A stretch of 64,000 bases of DNA from Bacteroidales bacterium (GTDB taxonomy: Bacteria > Bacteroidota > Bacteroidia > Bacteroidales > Muribaculaceae), in the NCBI GenBank assembly GCA_014800245.1, contig JAAVGM010000011.1, forward strand, positions 164,026 through 228,025. The letters run 5' to 3'. The notes below the pieces were generated by a model that saw only the letters and a program-made list of their open reading frames with translations, searched no databases and was not told the DNA's origin. Position 1 is the first letter of the stretch. Every line of letters starts with the position of its first letter. Below, in pieces: positions 9,294 through 19,804 of the stretch. Position numbers and translations under genes: made by a program.

Positions 9294-11054
9294 ATGTATA
9301 GAGACAAAACTTGCGGCGAACTGCGCATCTCCGATGCCGGTCAGAAAGCCACCCTCGCCGGCTGGGTACAGAAAACCCGCAAAATGGGAGGCATGACATT
9401 TGTCGATATCCGTGACCGTTATGGCATCACACAGGCTGTTTTCAATAATGAAATCAACCGCGAACTGACCGACAAGGCCAACGCCTTGGGGCGTGAATTT
9501 GTGGTTCGCGTTTCCGGAACAGTGGCTGAACGTTCATCTAAGAATCCGAATATCCCCACCGGCGATATCGAGCTTATTGCTGATTCTCTTGAAGTGCTCA
9601 ACACCAGCGAGATTCCCCCCTTCACTATTGAAGACAACACTGATGGTGGCGATGATCTCAGAATGAAATTCCGTTATATCGACCTCCGTCGTCCATGCGT
9701 CCGCAAGAACCTTGAACTCCGTCATAAGATGGCTTTTGAGATTCGTCGCTATCTCGATTCTGAGGGATTCCTCGAAATCGAGACTCCGATTCTTGTGAAA
9801 TCCACTCCGGAGGGCGCGCGCGACTTCGTGGTTCCTTCTCGTATGAACCCCGGTGAATTCTACGCTCTCCCCCAGAGCCCGCAGATATTCAAGCAGCTTC
9901 TCATGGTGAGCGGCTACGACCGTTATTTCCAGATTGCAAAATGCTTCCGCGATGAAGACCTTCGCGCCGACCGTCAGCCTGAGTTCACTCAGATCGACTG
10001 CGAGATGAGCTTTGTGGAGCAAGAAGATGTGATTGAAACTTTTGAGGGTCTTGTGAAACATATCTTCAAATATGTGAAGCATATCGATTTCAACGAGCCT
10101 TTCCCCCGTATCACATGGGCAGACGCTATGCGCCTTTATGGCTCCGACAAACCAGATATCCGCTTCGGAATGGAGTTTGTTGAGCTCAATGATGTGGCGA
10201 AAGGTCATGGTTTCTCAGTAGTCGATGATGCTGAGCTCACTGTCGGAATCGTTGCTCCCGGCTGCGCTTCCTGGAGCCGCAAGCAGATTGACGAGCTCAC
10301 AGAATATGTGAAGCGTCCGCAGGTGGGTGCAAAAGGTCTTATCTGGGTTAAATTTGAGCAGGATGGATCTATAAAGAGCAGCGTAGGCAAATTCTTCACT
10401 CCCGAGCAGCTTCAGAAATGGGGCGAGAAAGCCGGCGCAAACCCCGGCGACCTTCTCCTTGTGATGACCGGCGACACTATGAAGGTGCGCAAGCAGCTTT
10501 GCGAGTTGCGTCTTGAGATGGGCAATCGGCTCGGTCTTCGCGACAAGAATGTATTCGCACCTCTCTGGGTGATCGATTTCCCTCTTTTCGAATGGGACGA
10601 TGAGACTCAGCGATTCTACGCCATGCACCACCCCTTCACTGCGCCTAACCCCAATGATATCCCGATGCTTGACACTGATCCCGGAAAGGTTCGTGCCACA
10701 GCATATGATATCGTGGTGAATGGCACAGAGCTTGGCGGCGGTTCGATCCGTATCCATAACTCCGAGCTTCAGGATAAGATGTTCAAGCTTCTCGGTTTCA
10801 CTCCCGAGCGTGCCCATGAGCAGTTTGGCTTCCTGATGAATGCATTCAAGTATGGTGCGCCCCCTCATGGCGGTTTGGCTCTCGGTTTCGACCGTTTCGT
10901 TTCTATCCTCGCCGGTCTTGACACAATCCGCGATGTGATCGCTTTCCCGAAAAACAATTCCGGCCGCGACACCATGAACGAATCGCCATCTCCCATTGCT
11001 CAAGAGCAGCTTGATGAGCTCTATCTTGATGTAAGACCTATCGACAAAAAATAA
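9294..11054 (+). CDS. aspS: Aspartate--tRNA ligase
   Basis: [29 protein letters not shown], class II motifs [18 protein letters not shown] and [10 protein letters not shown]. Confidence 0.97.
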   Translation: MYRDKTCGELRISDAGQKATLAGWVQKTRKMGGMTFVDIRDRYGITQAVFNNEINRELTDKANALGREFVVRVSGTVAERSSKNPNIPTGDIELIADSLEVLNTSEIPPFTIEDNTDGGDDLRMKFRYIDLRRPCVRKNLELRHKMAFEIRRYLDSEGFLEIETPILVKSTPEGARDFVVPSRMNPGEFYALPQSPQIFKQLLMVSGYDRYFQIAKCFRDEDLRADRQPEFTQIDCEMSFVEQEDVIETFEGLVKHIFKYVKHIDFNEPFPRITWADAMRLYGSDKPDIRFGMEFVELNDVAKGHGFSVVDDAELTVGIVAPGCASWSRKQIDELTEYVKRPQVGAKGLIWVKFEQDGSIKSSVGKFFTPEQLQKWGEKAGANPGDLLLVMTGDTMKVRKQLCELRLEMGNRLGLRDKNVFAPLWVIDFPLFEWDDETQRFYAMHHPFTAPNPNDIPMLDTDPGKVRATAYDIVVNGTELGGGSIRIHNSELQDKMFKLLGFTPERAHEQFGFLMNAFKYGAPPHGGLALGFDRFVSILAGLDTIRDVIAFPKNNSGRDTMNESPSPIAQEQLDELYLDVRPIDKK

Positions 11055-11058
11055 AAGA

Positions 11059-11844
11059 ATGACAAAAGTCAGGGATATATCTAACGCAATAGAAAATTTC
11101 GCTCCGATCCGCCTGCAGGAAGACTATGACAATGCCGGTCTGCAGGTGGGCGATCCTGATATGGAGGTGTCGGCCGTGCTGCTTTGCCTTGATGTCACTG
11201 AAGAGATTCTTCAGGAGGCTATCGAGAGAAGCTGCAATATGATTATCTCGCATCATCCCTTGATTTTCCGCGGATTGAAGAATGTTACAGGCAAAGATCC
11301 CATTCAGCGTATTGTGATTGAAGCACTCCGCAATAATGTGGCTATCTATTCCGCCCATACCAACCTTGATTCCGCCAGAGAGGGAGTGAGCCATGAAATC
11401 GGCAATATCCTCAATCTCTCGGATATGAAGGTTCTTGACCCCAAGCCGGACGATCCTTCAGTAGGGATTGGTGTGATCGGCGATATGAAGCCCACTCCGA
11501 AACTTGAATTTCTGCGCCGCTTGAAGGAGAAATTCAATGTCAAGGCTCTCAAATATTCGGCTCACAGCCCGAAGTTGGTTATTAAGCGCCCCGCCGTTTG
11601 TGGAGGCTCAGGTGCTTTCCTGATAAAGAAAGCCATTGAGGAGGGTGCGGATGCAATCGTGACCGGGGATGTAAAATATCACGACTTCACATCCTTCGGA
11701 GACGATATTCTTATTGCAGATATCGGACATTATGAAAGCGAACTCTGTTCGAGCAAGATTTTTTCACGCATAATAAGAGATAGATTCCCGGAAATGGTGG
11801 TCTATTTTGCGGAAAAAGAATCAAACCCGATAGCTTTCCTCTAA
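11059..11844 (+). CDS. Nif3-like dinuclear metal center hexameric protein
   Basis: ISHHPLIFRGLKNVTG, YSAHTNLDSAREGVSHEIG and TGDVKYHDF...IADIGHYESE are Nif3/YbgI signatures. Confidence 0.93.
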   Translation: MTKVRDISNAIENFAPIRLQEDYDNAGLQVGDPDMEVSAVLLCLDVTEEILQEAIERSCNMIISHHPLIFRGLKNVTGKDPIQRIVIEALRNNVAIYSAHTNLDSAREGVSHEIGNILNLSDMKVLDPKPDDPSVGIGVIGDMKPTPKLEFLRRLKEKFNVKALKYSAHSPKLVIKRPAVCGGSGAFLIKKAIEEGADAIVTGDVKYHDFTSFGDDILIADIGHYESELCSSKIFSRIIRDRFPEMVVYFAEKESNPIAFL

Positions 11845-11889
11845 TGCGATCCCATTTAAATTAGTAAAAATAAAATAGATCATAATTTT

Positions 11890-12693
11890 ATGGCAGAAAA
11901 AAAACAAGAGAAAGAACGCAGCGTAGAGGAGCGTCTCAAGGCTCTCTACGAACTCCAGACTTTGCTCTCGAAAATCGACCATATCAAGATTCTTCGCGGC
12001 GAGCTCCCTAATGAGGTGAAAGACCGTGAGGATGAGATTGTTCGTTACCAGACACGTATCCAGAAGCATAAGGATGAGATCGAAGACCTCAAGGCTCTCG
12101 TGAATGTGAAGACAGGCGAAATCGAAGACCGCCGTCAAAAGATCGCCAAGTATGAGGAGCAGATCAACAACGTGCGCAATAACCGTGAGTTTGCTTTCCT
12201 TGAGAAAGAGAAGGAGTTTGAGACTCTTGAAATCGAACTTGCTGAGAAGCATATCCGCGAGGCTAAGGCCAAGCAGGAAGCTAAGCTCCGCGAGATTGAG
12301 CACGACAAGGAGGAGCTTTCAGACAATGAGCATATCCTCGAACAGAAGAAAAAGGAACTTGATGAGATCGTGAATGAGACTCGCCAGGAAGAGGAGGCTA
12401 TCCGCGCCCAGGCTAAGGCTCTCGAACCTCTCATCGACGACTATACTCTTGCCGCTTTCAAGCGTATCCGCAAGAATGCACGCAATGGCCTTGGCATCGT
12501 TACTATTCAGCGTAAGGCGTGTGGCGGCTGCTTCAATAAGATTCCGCCCCAGCGTCAGCTTGAAATCAAGATGCATAAGAAAGTGATCGTTTGCGAATAT
12601 TGCGGTCGCATCATGATCGACGGCGCTCTTGTGGGGATAGCCGAGCCCGAACCGGAAGCTCCGGCACCCAAGAGAGGCAGAAGCAAAGCTTGA
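11890..12693 (+). CDS. Coiled-coil zinc-ribbon protein (DUF164/C4-type)
   Basis: Long coiled coil then CGGCFNKIPPQRQLEI...VIVCEYCGRIM zinc ribbon. Confidence 0.88.
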   Translation: MAEKKQEKERSVEERLKALYELQTLLSKIDHIKILRGELPNEVKDREDEIVRYQTRIQKHKDEIEDLKALVNVKTGEIEDRRQKIAKYEEQINNVRNNREFAFLEKEKEFETLEIELAEKHIREAKAKQEAKLREIEHDKEELSDNEHILEQKKKELDEIVNETRQEEEAIRAQAKALEPLIDDYTLAAFKRIRKNARNGLGIVTIQRKACGGCFNKIPPQRQLEIKMHKKVIVCEYCGRIMIDGALVGIAEPEPEAPAPKRGRSKA

Positions 12694-12734
12694 CAACAAC
12701 AGAATTTTTTAGATAGTATAATTTCAAAAATCCG

Positions 12735-12770
12735 AAAAAAGGGAGGTCGCCGTGAGGCGCTCTCCCTTTT
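12735..12770 (+). terminator. Rho-independent terminator
   Basis: AAAAAAGGGAGGTCGCCGTGAGGCGCTCTCCCTTTT hairpin with T tract after the zinc-ribbon gene. Confidence 0.75.
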
Positions 12771-12826
12771 GTTTATTATAGCTCAACTTTTATGATAGCT
12801 TTCTCTCTTGATTGGATTTGAATGTG

Positions 12827-13426
12827 TCAGGGTATCTGCAGATACCTGTGAAGTTGCACAGAGAGTGTCCATCTCGGATCGGCAAGCACACGCTTCACTG
12901 TGCGCAGACGATTAGCGGCAAATTCAGCGGCATCTTCCACATAGCAAGGCTGAAGATACATCAGAGTCGTTTCATCCACACAGGGAAGTTGAAAATAACG
13001 CTCCAAATCTTGTCCTAAATCCACCACCTTCAATTCATCAGCATGGCGGGCAGCCACCAAAGCTCTTCCTGCTCCCTCCATATCACATTTGGGAGAAACT
13101 GTGACCCAATCCACCGATTCCGGAACCGGACGGGTGCCATTGGTCTCGATGGCTATCTTCTTCCCGGTGGCTCTCTTTAGAAGACTCACAAAATCTTCAT
13201 CAATCCAAAGAGTGGGCTCGCCGCCGGTGAGCACAATCCATTCCGCGGGATAGAGATTCACCGCACGGATTATAGCTTCATCCTCCATGAAGACACCCTC
13301 CTCATGCTTCGTGTCGCAGAACGCACAAGCAAGATTACACCCTGAAAAACGCACGAAGACACTCGGGCATCCCGAATGTCTCCCCTCCCCTTGCAGGGAA
13401 TAAAAAATTTCGCAAACTTTCTTCAT
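12827..13426 (-). CDS. queE: 7-carboxy-7-deazaguanine synthase
   Basis: EIFYSLQGEGRHSGCPSVFVRFSGCNLACAFCDTKH radical SAM signature; VLTGGEPTL. Confidence 0.93.
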   Translation of the reverse strand: MKKVCEIFYSLQGEGRHSGCPSVFVRFSGCNLACAFCDTKHEEGVFMEDEAIIRAVNLYPAEWIVLTGGEPTLWIDEDFVSLLKRATGKKIAIETNGTRPVPESVDWVTVSPKCDMEGAGRALVAARHADELKVVDLGQDLERYFQLPCVDETTLMYLQPCYVEDAAEFAANRLRTVKRVLADPRWTLSVQLHRYLQIP

Positions 13427-13428
13427 CG

Positions 13429-13761
13429 TCAGTCTTTCTCATAGATTGCCACATTCCCTTCGCTCTCCTGCACCTCACAGCGCCAACAATTCTCTACGGT
13501 ATCCACCACCCATCGGGCGATATTCTCTGCCGTAGGATTGAAGGGAAGCACTTCATTGATCACCTTATGGTCGAGGAGATCCATTATCTGACGCTTGATA
13601 GTGGTGAAATCTGCCACCATCCCGTCAGCATTCAATTCGCGCGACCGACATTCCACCGTGATGATCCAGTTATGTCCATGCAACTGCGTGCATTTGCTCT
13701 CATAGCTGAGTTCGAGGCGATGAGCCGCGCTTATTTCAAGTCGTTTTCTAACGTAATACAT
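13429..13761 (-). CDS. queD: 6-carboxytetrahydropterin synthase
   Basis: ISAAHRLELSYESKCTQLHGHNW and DFTTIKRQIMDLLDHKVIN; PTAENIARW. Confidence 0.93.
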   Translation of the reverse strand: MYYVRKRLEISAAHRLELSYESKCTQLHGHNWIITVECRSRELNADGMVADFTTIKRQIMDLLDHKVINEVLPFNPTAENIARWVVDTVENCWRCEVQESEGNVAIYEKD

Positions 13762-13843
13762 CTTTCTCTCTTTATCCTTCCTTTATAACATTTTAGTGGA
13801 TGGAGACTTAATACATTATCTCCTTTACCCGATATTCAGGAGG

Positions 13844-14512
13844 CTATTTCTCATATTCCGTCGGGTCGTCGATTCCTGCCTCCTGCATGGCTTCGCGACG
13901 CTCAACGCATGTGCCGCACACGCCACAATGTTTCTTGCCACCCTTATAACATGAATATGTGAGGGAATAATCCACCCCCAACTCTTTCCCTATCTTGGCA
14001 ATATCCCCCTTGGTGATATGGGTGAAGGGAGCGATGATATCCACCCCTTCATATGTTCCCTCTTTCATTGCAAGGCTCATTGCATCAATGAATCCGCTGC
14101 GGCAGTCGGGATAGATGGCATGGTCGCCTCCATGATTGGCTATCATCACATGGCGAAGATCGCGAGATTCGGCAAGACCGCATGCCACTGAGAGCATTAT
14201 CCCGTTGCGGAAAGGCACCACCGTAGATTTCATATTCTCATCTGCATAATGACCTTCCGGAATTTCCTCAGCACCCGATAGCAAAGAACTTCTGAAATAA
14301 CGACCCATAAAATCGAGAGGTATCACCAAATGTTCAATCCCGAGCAATTCGCATTGCTTTTGAGCGCATTCTATCTCGCGCGCATTATGATTGGAGCCGT
14401 AGTCAAATGAAACGGCAAGTGCAATTCTCCCCCTCTCCTGATGAAGAAGAGTCACGGAATCCATTCCTCCTGATAATACTATAATTGAATCTTTTTCCAT
14501 CTCTATCGTCAT
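13844..14512 (-). CDS. queC: 7-cyano-7-deazaguanine synthase
   Basis: [17 protein letters not shown]-loop and zinc cysteines [21 protein letters not shown]. Confidence 0.95.
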   Translation of the reverse strand: MTIEMEKDSIIVLSGGMDSVTLLHQERGRIALAVSFDYGSNHNAREIECAQKQCELLGIEHLVIPLDFMGRYFRSSLLSGAEEIPEGHYADENMKSTVVPFRNGIMLSVACGLAESRDLRHVMIANHGGDHAIYPDCRSGFIDAMSLAMKEGTYEGVDIIAPFTHITKGDIAKIGKELGVDYSLTYSCYKGGKKHCGVCGTCVERREAMQEAGIDDPTEYEK

Positions 14513-14985
14513 TTAGAAGTCATTTCTGAAAACATAGCTTCGCGACGTCTTTGCGCAAGCTCCTGATGATCGGCATCCCCATAGTTGGCAAAGGGATAGA
14601 TGCTGATCCCTCCGCGAGGCATGAATATCCCTTTCACTTCAAGATAGCGGGGATCCATGAGCTTCACAAGGTCCTTCATTATTATATTCACGCAATCCTC
14701 GTGGAAATCGCCATGATTGCGAAAGCTGAAAAGATAGAGTTTCAAGCTTTTGCTCTCCACCATCTTCTCGCGAGGGATATAGCTGATATAGATATGCCCG
14801 AAATCGGGTTGACCTGTTTTAGGGCAAAGGGTGGTGAATTCCGGACAATTGAACGTCACTACATACTCATTTTCGGGATGCTTGTTATCGAATGTTTCAA
14901 GCACCTCGGGGGCATAATCGCTTCTATATTCTGTGCCTGCGTTTCCAAGCAAAGTTACGCCGGCAAGTTCCTTTTCTGTTCTCAT
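14509..14985 (-). CDS. queF: preQ1 synthase (NADPH-dependent 7-cyano-7-deazaguanine reductase)
   Basis: [55 protein letters not shown]. Confidence 0.95.
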   Translation of the reverse strand: MRTEKELAGVTLLGNAGTEYRSDYAPEVLETFDNKHPENEYVVTFNCPEFTTLCPKTGQPDFGHIYISYIPREKMVESKSLKLYLFSFRNHGDFHEDCVNIIMKDLVKLMDPRYLEVKGIFMPRGGISIYPFANYGDADHQELAQRRREAMFSEMTSK

Positions 14986-15241
14986 ATCACAAAATTACAA
15001 AATTTAAACGATATCTCAAAAAGCGATATAAGGCTCCAAAATTTAAATATGTTAAATTTGATATTTTTTAGCTTTAAATTGTTGGTATTTTCCCTTTTAT
15101 ATCAAACTTTGGTTTTAACGTATGTTAAATGTATATTTTATCAAAACTTTTCACATTCAATATGGTTTTATTGTTAGAAAAGAAAGAAGATAGATTTTTG
15201 TTCATTAAGTTTTAGTTAGCATAAGAGTCATTCACGCTAAC

Positions 15242-15276
15242 AAAAAAGCGACCGCTCGGGAGAGTGGCCGCTTTTT
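15242..15276 (-). terminator. Terminator downstream of lptF/G-like gene
   Basis: AAAAAAGCGACCGCTCGGGAGAGTGGCCGCTTTTT hairpin flanked by A/T tracts. Confidence 0.65.
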
Positions 15277-15324
15277 GTATCTATTTTACTCAACTTTCAC
15301 TTTGAGAAAGCTGAGAGTAATAAC

Positions 15325-17280
15325 CTATTCCCTCATCAGCGTAAGCTCTGCATCGGATGTTTTCACGATCGTGGACATATCCTCGCGAAGACGGCGGAAA
15401 TAGATAAGGCTGAGAAGATATACCGGCACTCCCACCGGGAAGAACCAGCAGAGCGTTCTCTTCAGCCATACCTTCGACACCGGACGATAAATCCATAATC
15501 TCTTCACCACCGGATAGGCATTGAGCCTATCAACCACCTTTATATTCCGGCTGTCGTGGAGATATTCAACCACTCTGTCCGCTTGACCCCCTATCCGCAT
15601 TATATCACGCACGGGGAAACCTTTATTCCAATATGCCATATATCCCATCGGACTTTTGTTATGACGCAGCCATACCGTGGCCTCCGCACCTAACACCGCC
15701 ACCATTCCGCGAGCCTTCCTATAATCCACATCATTTATGATCACCTCCTTCACAGGCACATGGCGCGTCTCTTTGATGCCGAATATCTTCTTCATTATAT
15801 TCACATAAAGATCTTTATTGAACACCGAAGAGTCGTTCATCGCCTTGATTGTAACATATATTCCTAATGGAAGCAGGATGGCCGTGGAGATCCACATACC
15901 TATCCAGACATTTATATGTCCATCACGTGCCATCTTATATCCGGTGTTGTCGATGATATAATACACAAGGAAAAGAAGCACGGAGATCACAAGAGGAGTG
16001 CCGAGTCCACCTTTTCGGATTATGGCTCCCAATGGCGCACCGATGAAGAAGAAGATCAGACAAGCCACCGAAAGAGTGAATTTCTTTATCAACTCTATCT
16101 CATGGCGACGGATAGTCTTCGTTTCATCACGCATCATCTGAGCCCTAAATTGATTCTCCCCTTTTCGCGTCTCGTTGTTATTTCTTGCCATCCTTATCAG
16201 ATCGCCCTGCTCCACGGGCGTAAGAGCAGAGATAAGAGAATCTACATTAAGCGGAACTATATCAGCCCGGGATTCTTTCTCTTTAGGAGTATCCTTTTCT
16301 GTATTCTCCGGTCCGGCATAGCCCGTCTGCGGGTGTAATCCTCCTACTCCGGAGGGATAATTAGACCTTCCGGAAAGGATGATAGGGAAAGCGGTCTGCT
16401 GCAAGTCCATGGCATATCCACGCCCTATCGAATCGACTCTCACTGTAAGAGAATCAATGGTGGCTTGCAATTCGGTGATATTTTTTCCTACATATTGATT
16501 CCTCATTCCTCCCTCATCAAGACGATTGAAGTTGGCATCAAACGGAATCAGCACCTCCTTATCCAAAAAGGATTCCCGACGGAAAGGGACATTTCTGTCA
16601 AGAGCCCTTTGCTCGCGTAAATTCTCAAACTGCTCCCCTTTGAACAGATGAAGATACAGGAAGCGGGAATCTTTAGTGAAAGCGAGACGTGCGGAATCGG
16701 AAAGGAGGATTGTGGCATTGTCCCCCCCCTTGCTCACATCATATATCATCACATCATAGAGCATCCCCGTGTCGCGGTTCTTATGTTTCACATAGAGGTT
16801 GTAGCCGGGAATCTGGTCGTAGAACACACCTTCGGGAATCTCCACCTCCGGACTCTTCTGCTTCATAGAGAAGAGGAGGGTCCACATCTTCACCTGTGCC
16901 TTTGGCAAAACATCGTTCTGAAAAAAGAAACCGCCAATCGCTATGGCCGACACAAGGATAATGAGAGGCTGCATCACCCTCAGCAGCGACACTCCCGACG
17001 CCTTGATAGCCGTCAGCTCCGATTTCTCTCCCAAATTTCCGAATGTCATCAAGCTTGCCAAAAGGATGGCAAGAGGCAAAGCCATGGGCACCATGCTCAC
17101 GGCAGCATAGAAGAATAATTCTCCCAACACATCAAACGACAATCCCTTTCCTACGAGATCATCAATATATTTCCATAGAAACTGCATCAGCACGATGAAG
17201 AGCACGATGAAAAACGTCATCGCGAACAAAGGCAAGAAGCTCTTCAGCACGAACCAATCCAGTCGTTTTATTATGCGCAT
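15325..17280 (-). CDS. LptF/LptG family (YjgP/YjgQ) permease with C-terminal extension
   Basis: [95 protein letters not shown]. Confidence 0.92.
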   Translation of the reverse strand: MRIIKRLDWFVLKSFLPLFAMTFFIVLFIVLMQFLWKYIDDLVGKGLSFDVLGELFFYAAVSMVPMALPLAILLASLMTFGNLGEKSELTAIKASGVSLLRVMQPLIILVSAIAIGGFFFQNDVLPKAQVKMWTLLFSMKQKSPEVEIPEGVFYDQIPGYNLYVKHKNRDTGMLYDVMIYDVSKGGDNATILLSDSARLAFTKDSRFLYLHLFKGEQFENLREQRALDRNVPFRRESFLDKEVLIPFDANFNRLDEGGMRNQYVGKNITELQATIDSLTVRVDSIGRGYAMDLQQTAFPIILSGRSNYPSGVGGLHPQTGYAGPENTEKDTPKEKESRADIVPLNVDSLISALTPVEQGDLIRMARNNNETRKGENQFRAQMMRDETKTIRRHEIELIKKFTLSVACLIFFFIGAPLGAIIRKGGLGTPLVISVLLFLVYYIIDNTGYKMARDGHINVWIGMWISTAILLPLGIYVTIKAMNDSSVFNKDLYVNIMKKIFGIKETRHVPVKEVIINDVDYRKARGMVAVLGAEATVWLRHNKSPMGYMAYWNKGFPVRDIMRIGGQADRVVEYLHDSRNIKVVDRLNAYPVVKRLWIYRPVSKVWLKRTLCWFFPVGVPVYLLSLIYFRRLREDMSTIVKTSDAELTLMRE

Positions 17281-17377
17281 CTCTGTCTTATATCGTTTCT
17301 ATCTGCAAAATTAGCGATTTTTATGTTAATTCTAATATTTATTTCGCTCCTTTCTCTCCCTTTACAAAGATTTTTGT

Positions 17378-17385
17378 TATCTTTG
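17378..17385 (+). promoter_or_regulatory. Putative -7 box (TATCTTTG) upstream of pta
   Basis: Exact TAnnTTTG match about 110 nt before the pta start. Confidence 0.5.
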
Positions 17386-17495
17386 CATCATCTCGGGCAA
17401 GGCAAGAGCCAAGCCCCCGGTATATGACCCGGCTTACAGGACAAAAGTTCTGCAAACCTTCTTCAAACCGTAAAAAACACAAAAATTATAGAAAG

Positions 17496-18509
17496 ATGAC
17501 ACTTTTTGAAAGACTTACCAAGAAAGCTCAGGAACATCCCCAAAGGCTGGTGCTCCCGGAATCTCTCGAACCGCGCACTCTTCAGGCTGCCGACAGAGTG
17601 CTCGCCCTTAATGTTGCCGAAGTGATTTTTGTAGGCGATCGCCAGAAAATCCTCGACAAAGCTTTTGAATTGGGGCTTCCCAACATTGAGAAGGCCACTG
17701 TGCTTAATAATGAGGATATCACCGTGACCGAACCTTATGCCGAGCTCTTCTGCGAACTCCGCAAAAGCAAGGGGATGACTCTCGATGAGGCTCGTGAGAT
17801 CGTTCGCAATCCTCTCTATCTTGGATGTCTGCTTATAAAGAAAGGCGACGCCGACGCTATGGTGGCCGGTGCCCTCAGCCCCACATCGCATGTGCTTCGC
17901 GCTGCTTTCCAGGTTTTGAAAACAAAGCCCGGAATCTCTGTAGTGAGCGGTGCATTCATCATGCTTCTCCCCGAAAGCTGTCCTTTCGGCGAGGATCACA
18001 TGCTTGTTTTCGCGGATTGCGCTGTTGTGCCTGATCCCACTGCTGAGGAGTTGGCTCAGATTGCGATCGCCACAGCAAAGACCACCAAGGATATCGCCGG
18101 TCTTGACCCTGTTGTTGCAATGTGCAGTTTCTCCACAAAGGGAAGCGCAACGCATCCTCGCGTGGATAAGGTGATCGAAGCCACCAAGCTCGCCCATGAG
18201 ATGGATCCCTCTCTCAAGATCGACGGCGAACTCCAGAGCGATGCAGCTATCGTTCCGGCTGTAGGAAACATGAAAGCTCCCGGATCGCCTGTGGCAGGCC
18301 ACGCCAACACGCTCGTGTTCCCCTCTCTTGAAGTGGGCAATATCGCCTACAAGCTTGTGCAGCGTCTCGCAGGCGCAGGTGCTGTAGGTCCGATCCTCCA
18401 GGGTCTCGCAGCTCCGGTCAACGACCTTTCTCGCGGTGCTACCGTGGATGATATCGTCAATACAATCATCGTGACCTGCAACCAGGCCATCGGCGACAAA
18501 AATCTTTAA
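17496..18509 (+). CDS. pta: Phosphate acetyltransferase
   Basis: [72 protein letters not shown]. Start chosen at internal ATG ([11 protein letters not shown]); the ORF track starts at 17424. Confidence 0.95.
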   Translation: MTLFERLTKKAQEHPQRLVLPESLEPRTLQAADRVLALNVAEVIFVGDRQKILDKAFELGLPNIEKATVLNNEDITVTEPYAELFCELRKSKGMTLDEAREIVRNPLYLGCLLIKKGDADAMVAGALSPTSHVLRAAFQVLKTKPGISVVSGAFIMLLPESCPFGEDHMLVFADCAVVPDPTAEELAQIAIATAKTTKDIAGLDPVVAMCSFSTKGSATHPRVDKVIEATKLAHEMDPSLKIDGELQSDAAIVPAVGNMKAPGSPVAGHANTLVFPSLEVGNIAYKLVQRLAGAGAVGPILQGLAAPVNDLSRGATVDDIVNTIIVTCNQAIGDKNL

Positions 18510-18527
18510 TTTCTTCTATTCTGAGTT

Positions 18528-19724
18528 ATGAAAATATTAGTTTTAAACTGCGGAAGCAGCAGCGTTAAATATAAACTCATCGATTCCTCCACTAAGGAGG
18601 TGCTTGCCGAGGGCGGCGTAGAGAAGATCGGTCTTGAAGACTCTTTCCTCAAATTCAAACGCCCCGACGGCTCGAAAGAGACTATCACCGTTTCAATGCC
18701 CGACCATAAGGAGGCTATCAAACAGATCTCAAAGGTGCTCACCGACCCTAAAGAGGGTGTGATAAAGAGCTTCGACGAGATTGAGGCTGTGGGTCATCGT
18801 GTGGTGCATGGAATGGAATATTTCAATAAATCCGTGCTCATCACTCCTGAAGTGGTGGAGCGCGTGAAGGAGTGCTATCCTGTGGCGCCTCTCCACAACC
18901 CCGCCAACATTACAGGGATCGAGGCTGTAACTGAGCTTATGCCTAATACTCCCCAGGTGGCTGTATTCGACACTGCTTTCCATCAGACAATGCCTGCAAA
19001 GGCCTATATGTATGCCCTCCCTTATGAGGATTATGAGAAATATGGAGTGCGCCGCTATGGTTTCCACGGAACAAGCCATCGCTACGTATCGGCTCGTGTA
19101 TGCGAATTTCTCGGTGTTCCTTACGACAAGCAGCGCATCATCACTTGCCACATCGGCAATGGCGGTTCGGTCACTGCTATCAAGGATGGCAAATCAGTTG
19201 ACACTTCAATGGGACTCACTCCTACAGAGGGTCTGATGATGGGTACTCGCGTGGGCGACGTTGACCCGGGTGCTCTTGTATATCTCATGGAGCGTCTCAA
19301 TCTTGATGCAGAAGGCCTGCTGAAGCTTATCAACAAGCAGAGCGGTGTGCTCGGCGTATCAGGAATCTCCAACGATATGCGCGACATCGAAGCCGCTATC
19401 GAAAAAGGCGATGAGCGTGCAAAACTCGCACTCGATATGTATGAATACCGTCTCCTTAAATATATAGGAGCATATACTGCTGTTCTCGGAGGAGTGGATA
19501 TCATCGTCTTCACCGGCGGCGTAGGCGAAAACCAGCCCCAGACTCGTGAACGTATCTGCAAGCAGCTTGCTTATCTCGGTGTCACTTTCAATGCCGAAGC
19601 TAATAAGAGCCGTGGCGAGGAAGTGGTGATTTCAGGCGAGGATTCAAAGGTGAAGGTGGTGGTAATCCCGACCGATGAAGAGCTTATGATCGCTCAAGAC
19701 ACAGCAGCTATCGTAGGAAAATAA
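18528..19724 (+). CDS. ackA: Acetate kinase
   Basis: MKILVLNCGSSSVKYKLID, VVHGMEYFNKSVLI, HIGNGGSVTAIKDGKSVDTSMGLTPTEGLMMGTRVGDVDPG. Confidence 0.97.
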   Translation: MKILVLNCGSSSVKYKLIDSSTKEVLAEGGVEKIGLEDSFLKFKRPDGSKETITVSMPDHKEAIKQISKVLTDPKEGVIKSFDEIEAVGHRVVHGMEYFNKSVLITPEVVERVKECYPVAPLHNPANITGIEAVTELMPNTPQVAVFDTAFHQTMPAKAYMYALPYEDYEKYGVRRYGFHGTSHRYVSARVCEFLGVPYDKQRIITCHIGNGGSVTAIKDGKSVDTSMGLTPTEGLMMGTRVGDVDPGALVYLMERLNLDAEGLLKLINKQSGVLGVSGISNDMRDIEAAIEKGDERAKLALDMYEYRLLKYIGAYTAVLGGVDIIVFTGGVGENQPQTRERICKQLAYLGVTFNAEANKSRGEEVVISGEDSKVKVVVIPTDEELMIAQDTAAIVGK

Positions 19725-19804
19725 CCTATATCTAATACCTTATATATTTCAACCGAAGCCTATTAGGCTAAAGTTATTTTTAACACAACTAAATTTTTAT
19801 TATT

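Noticed and set aside
10215-11003. 262-aa minus ORF, and 9534-10208
   Set aside because: Antisense to aspS with no recognisable domains; shadow ORFs.
12827-14985. queDECF cluster as unusual
   Set aside because: Complete and conventional preQ0/preQ1 gene set; ordinary apart from tight gene packing.
14986-15110. preQ1 riboswitch upstream of queF
   Set aside because: The short AT-rich leader shows no preQ1-I or -II consensus that I can recognise on the minus strand; a covariance search would be needed.
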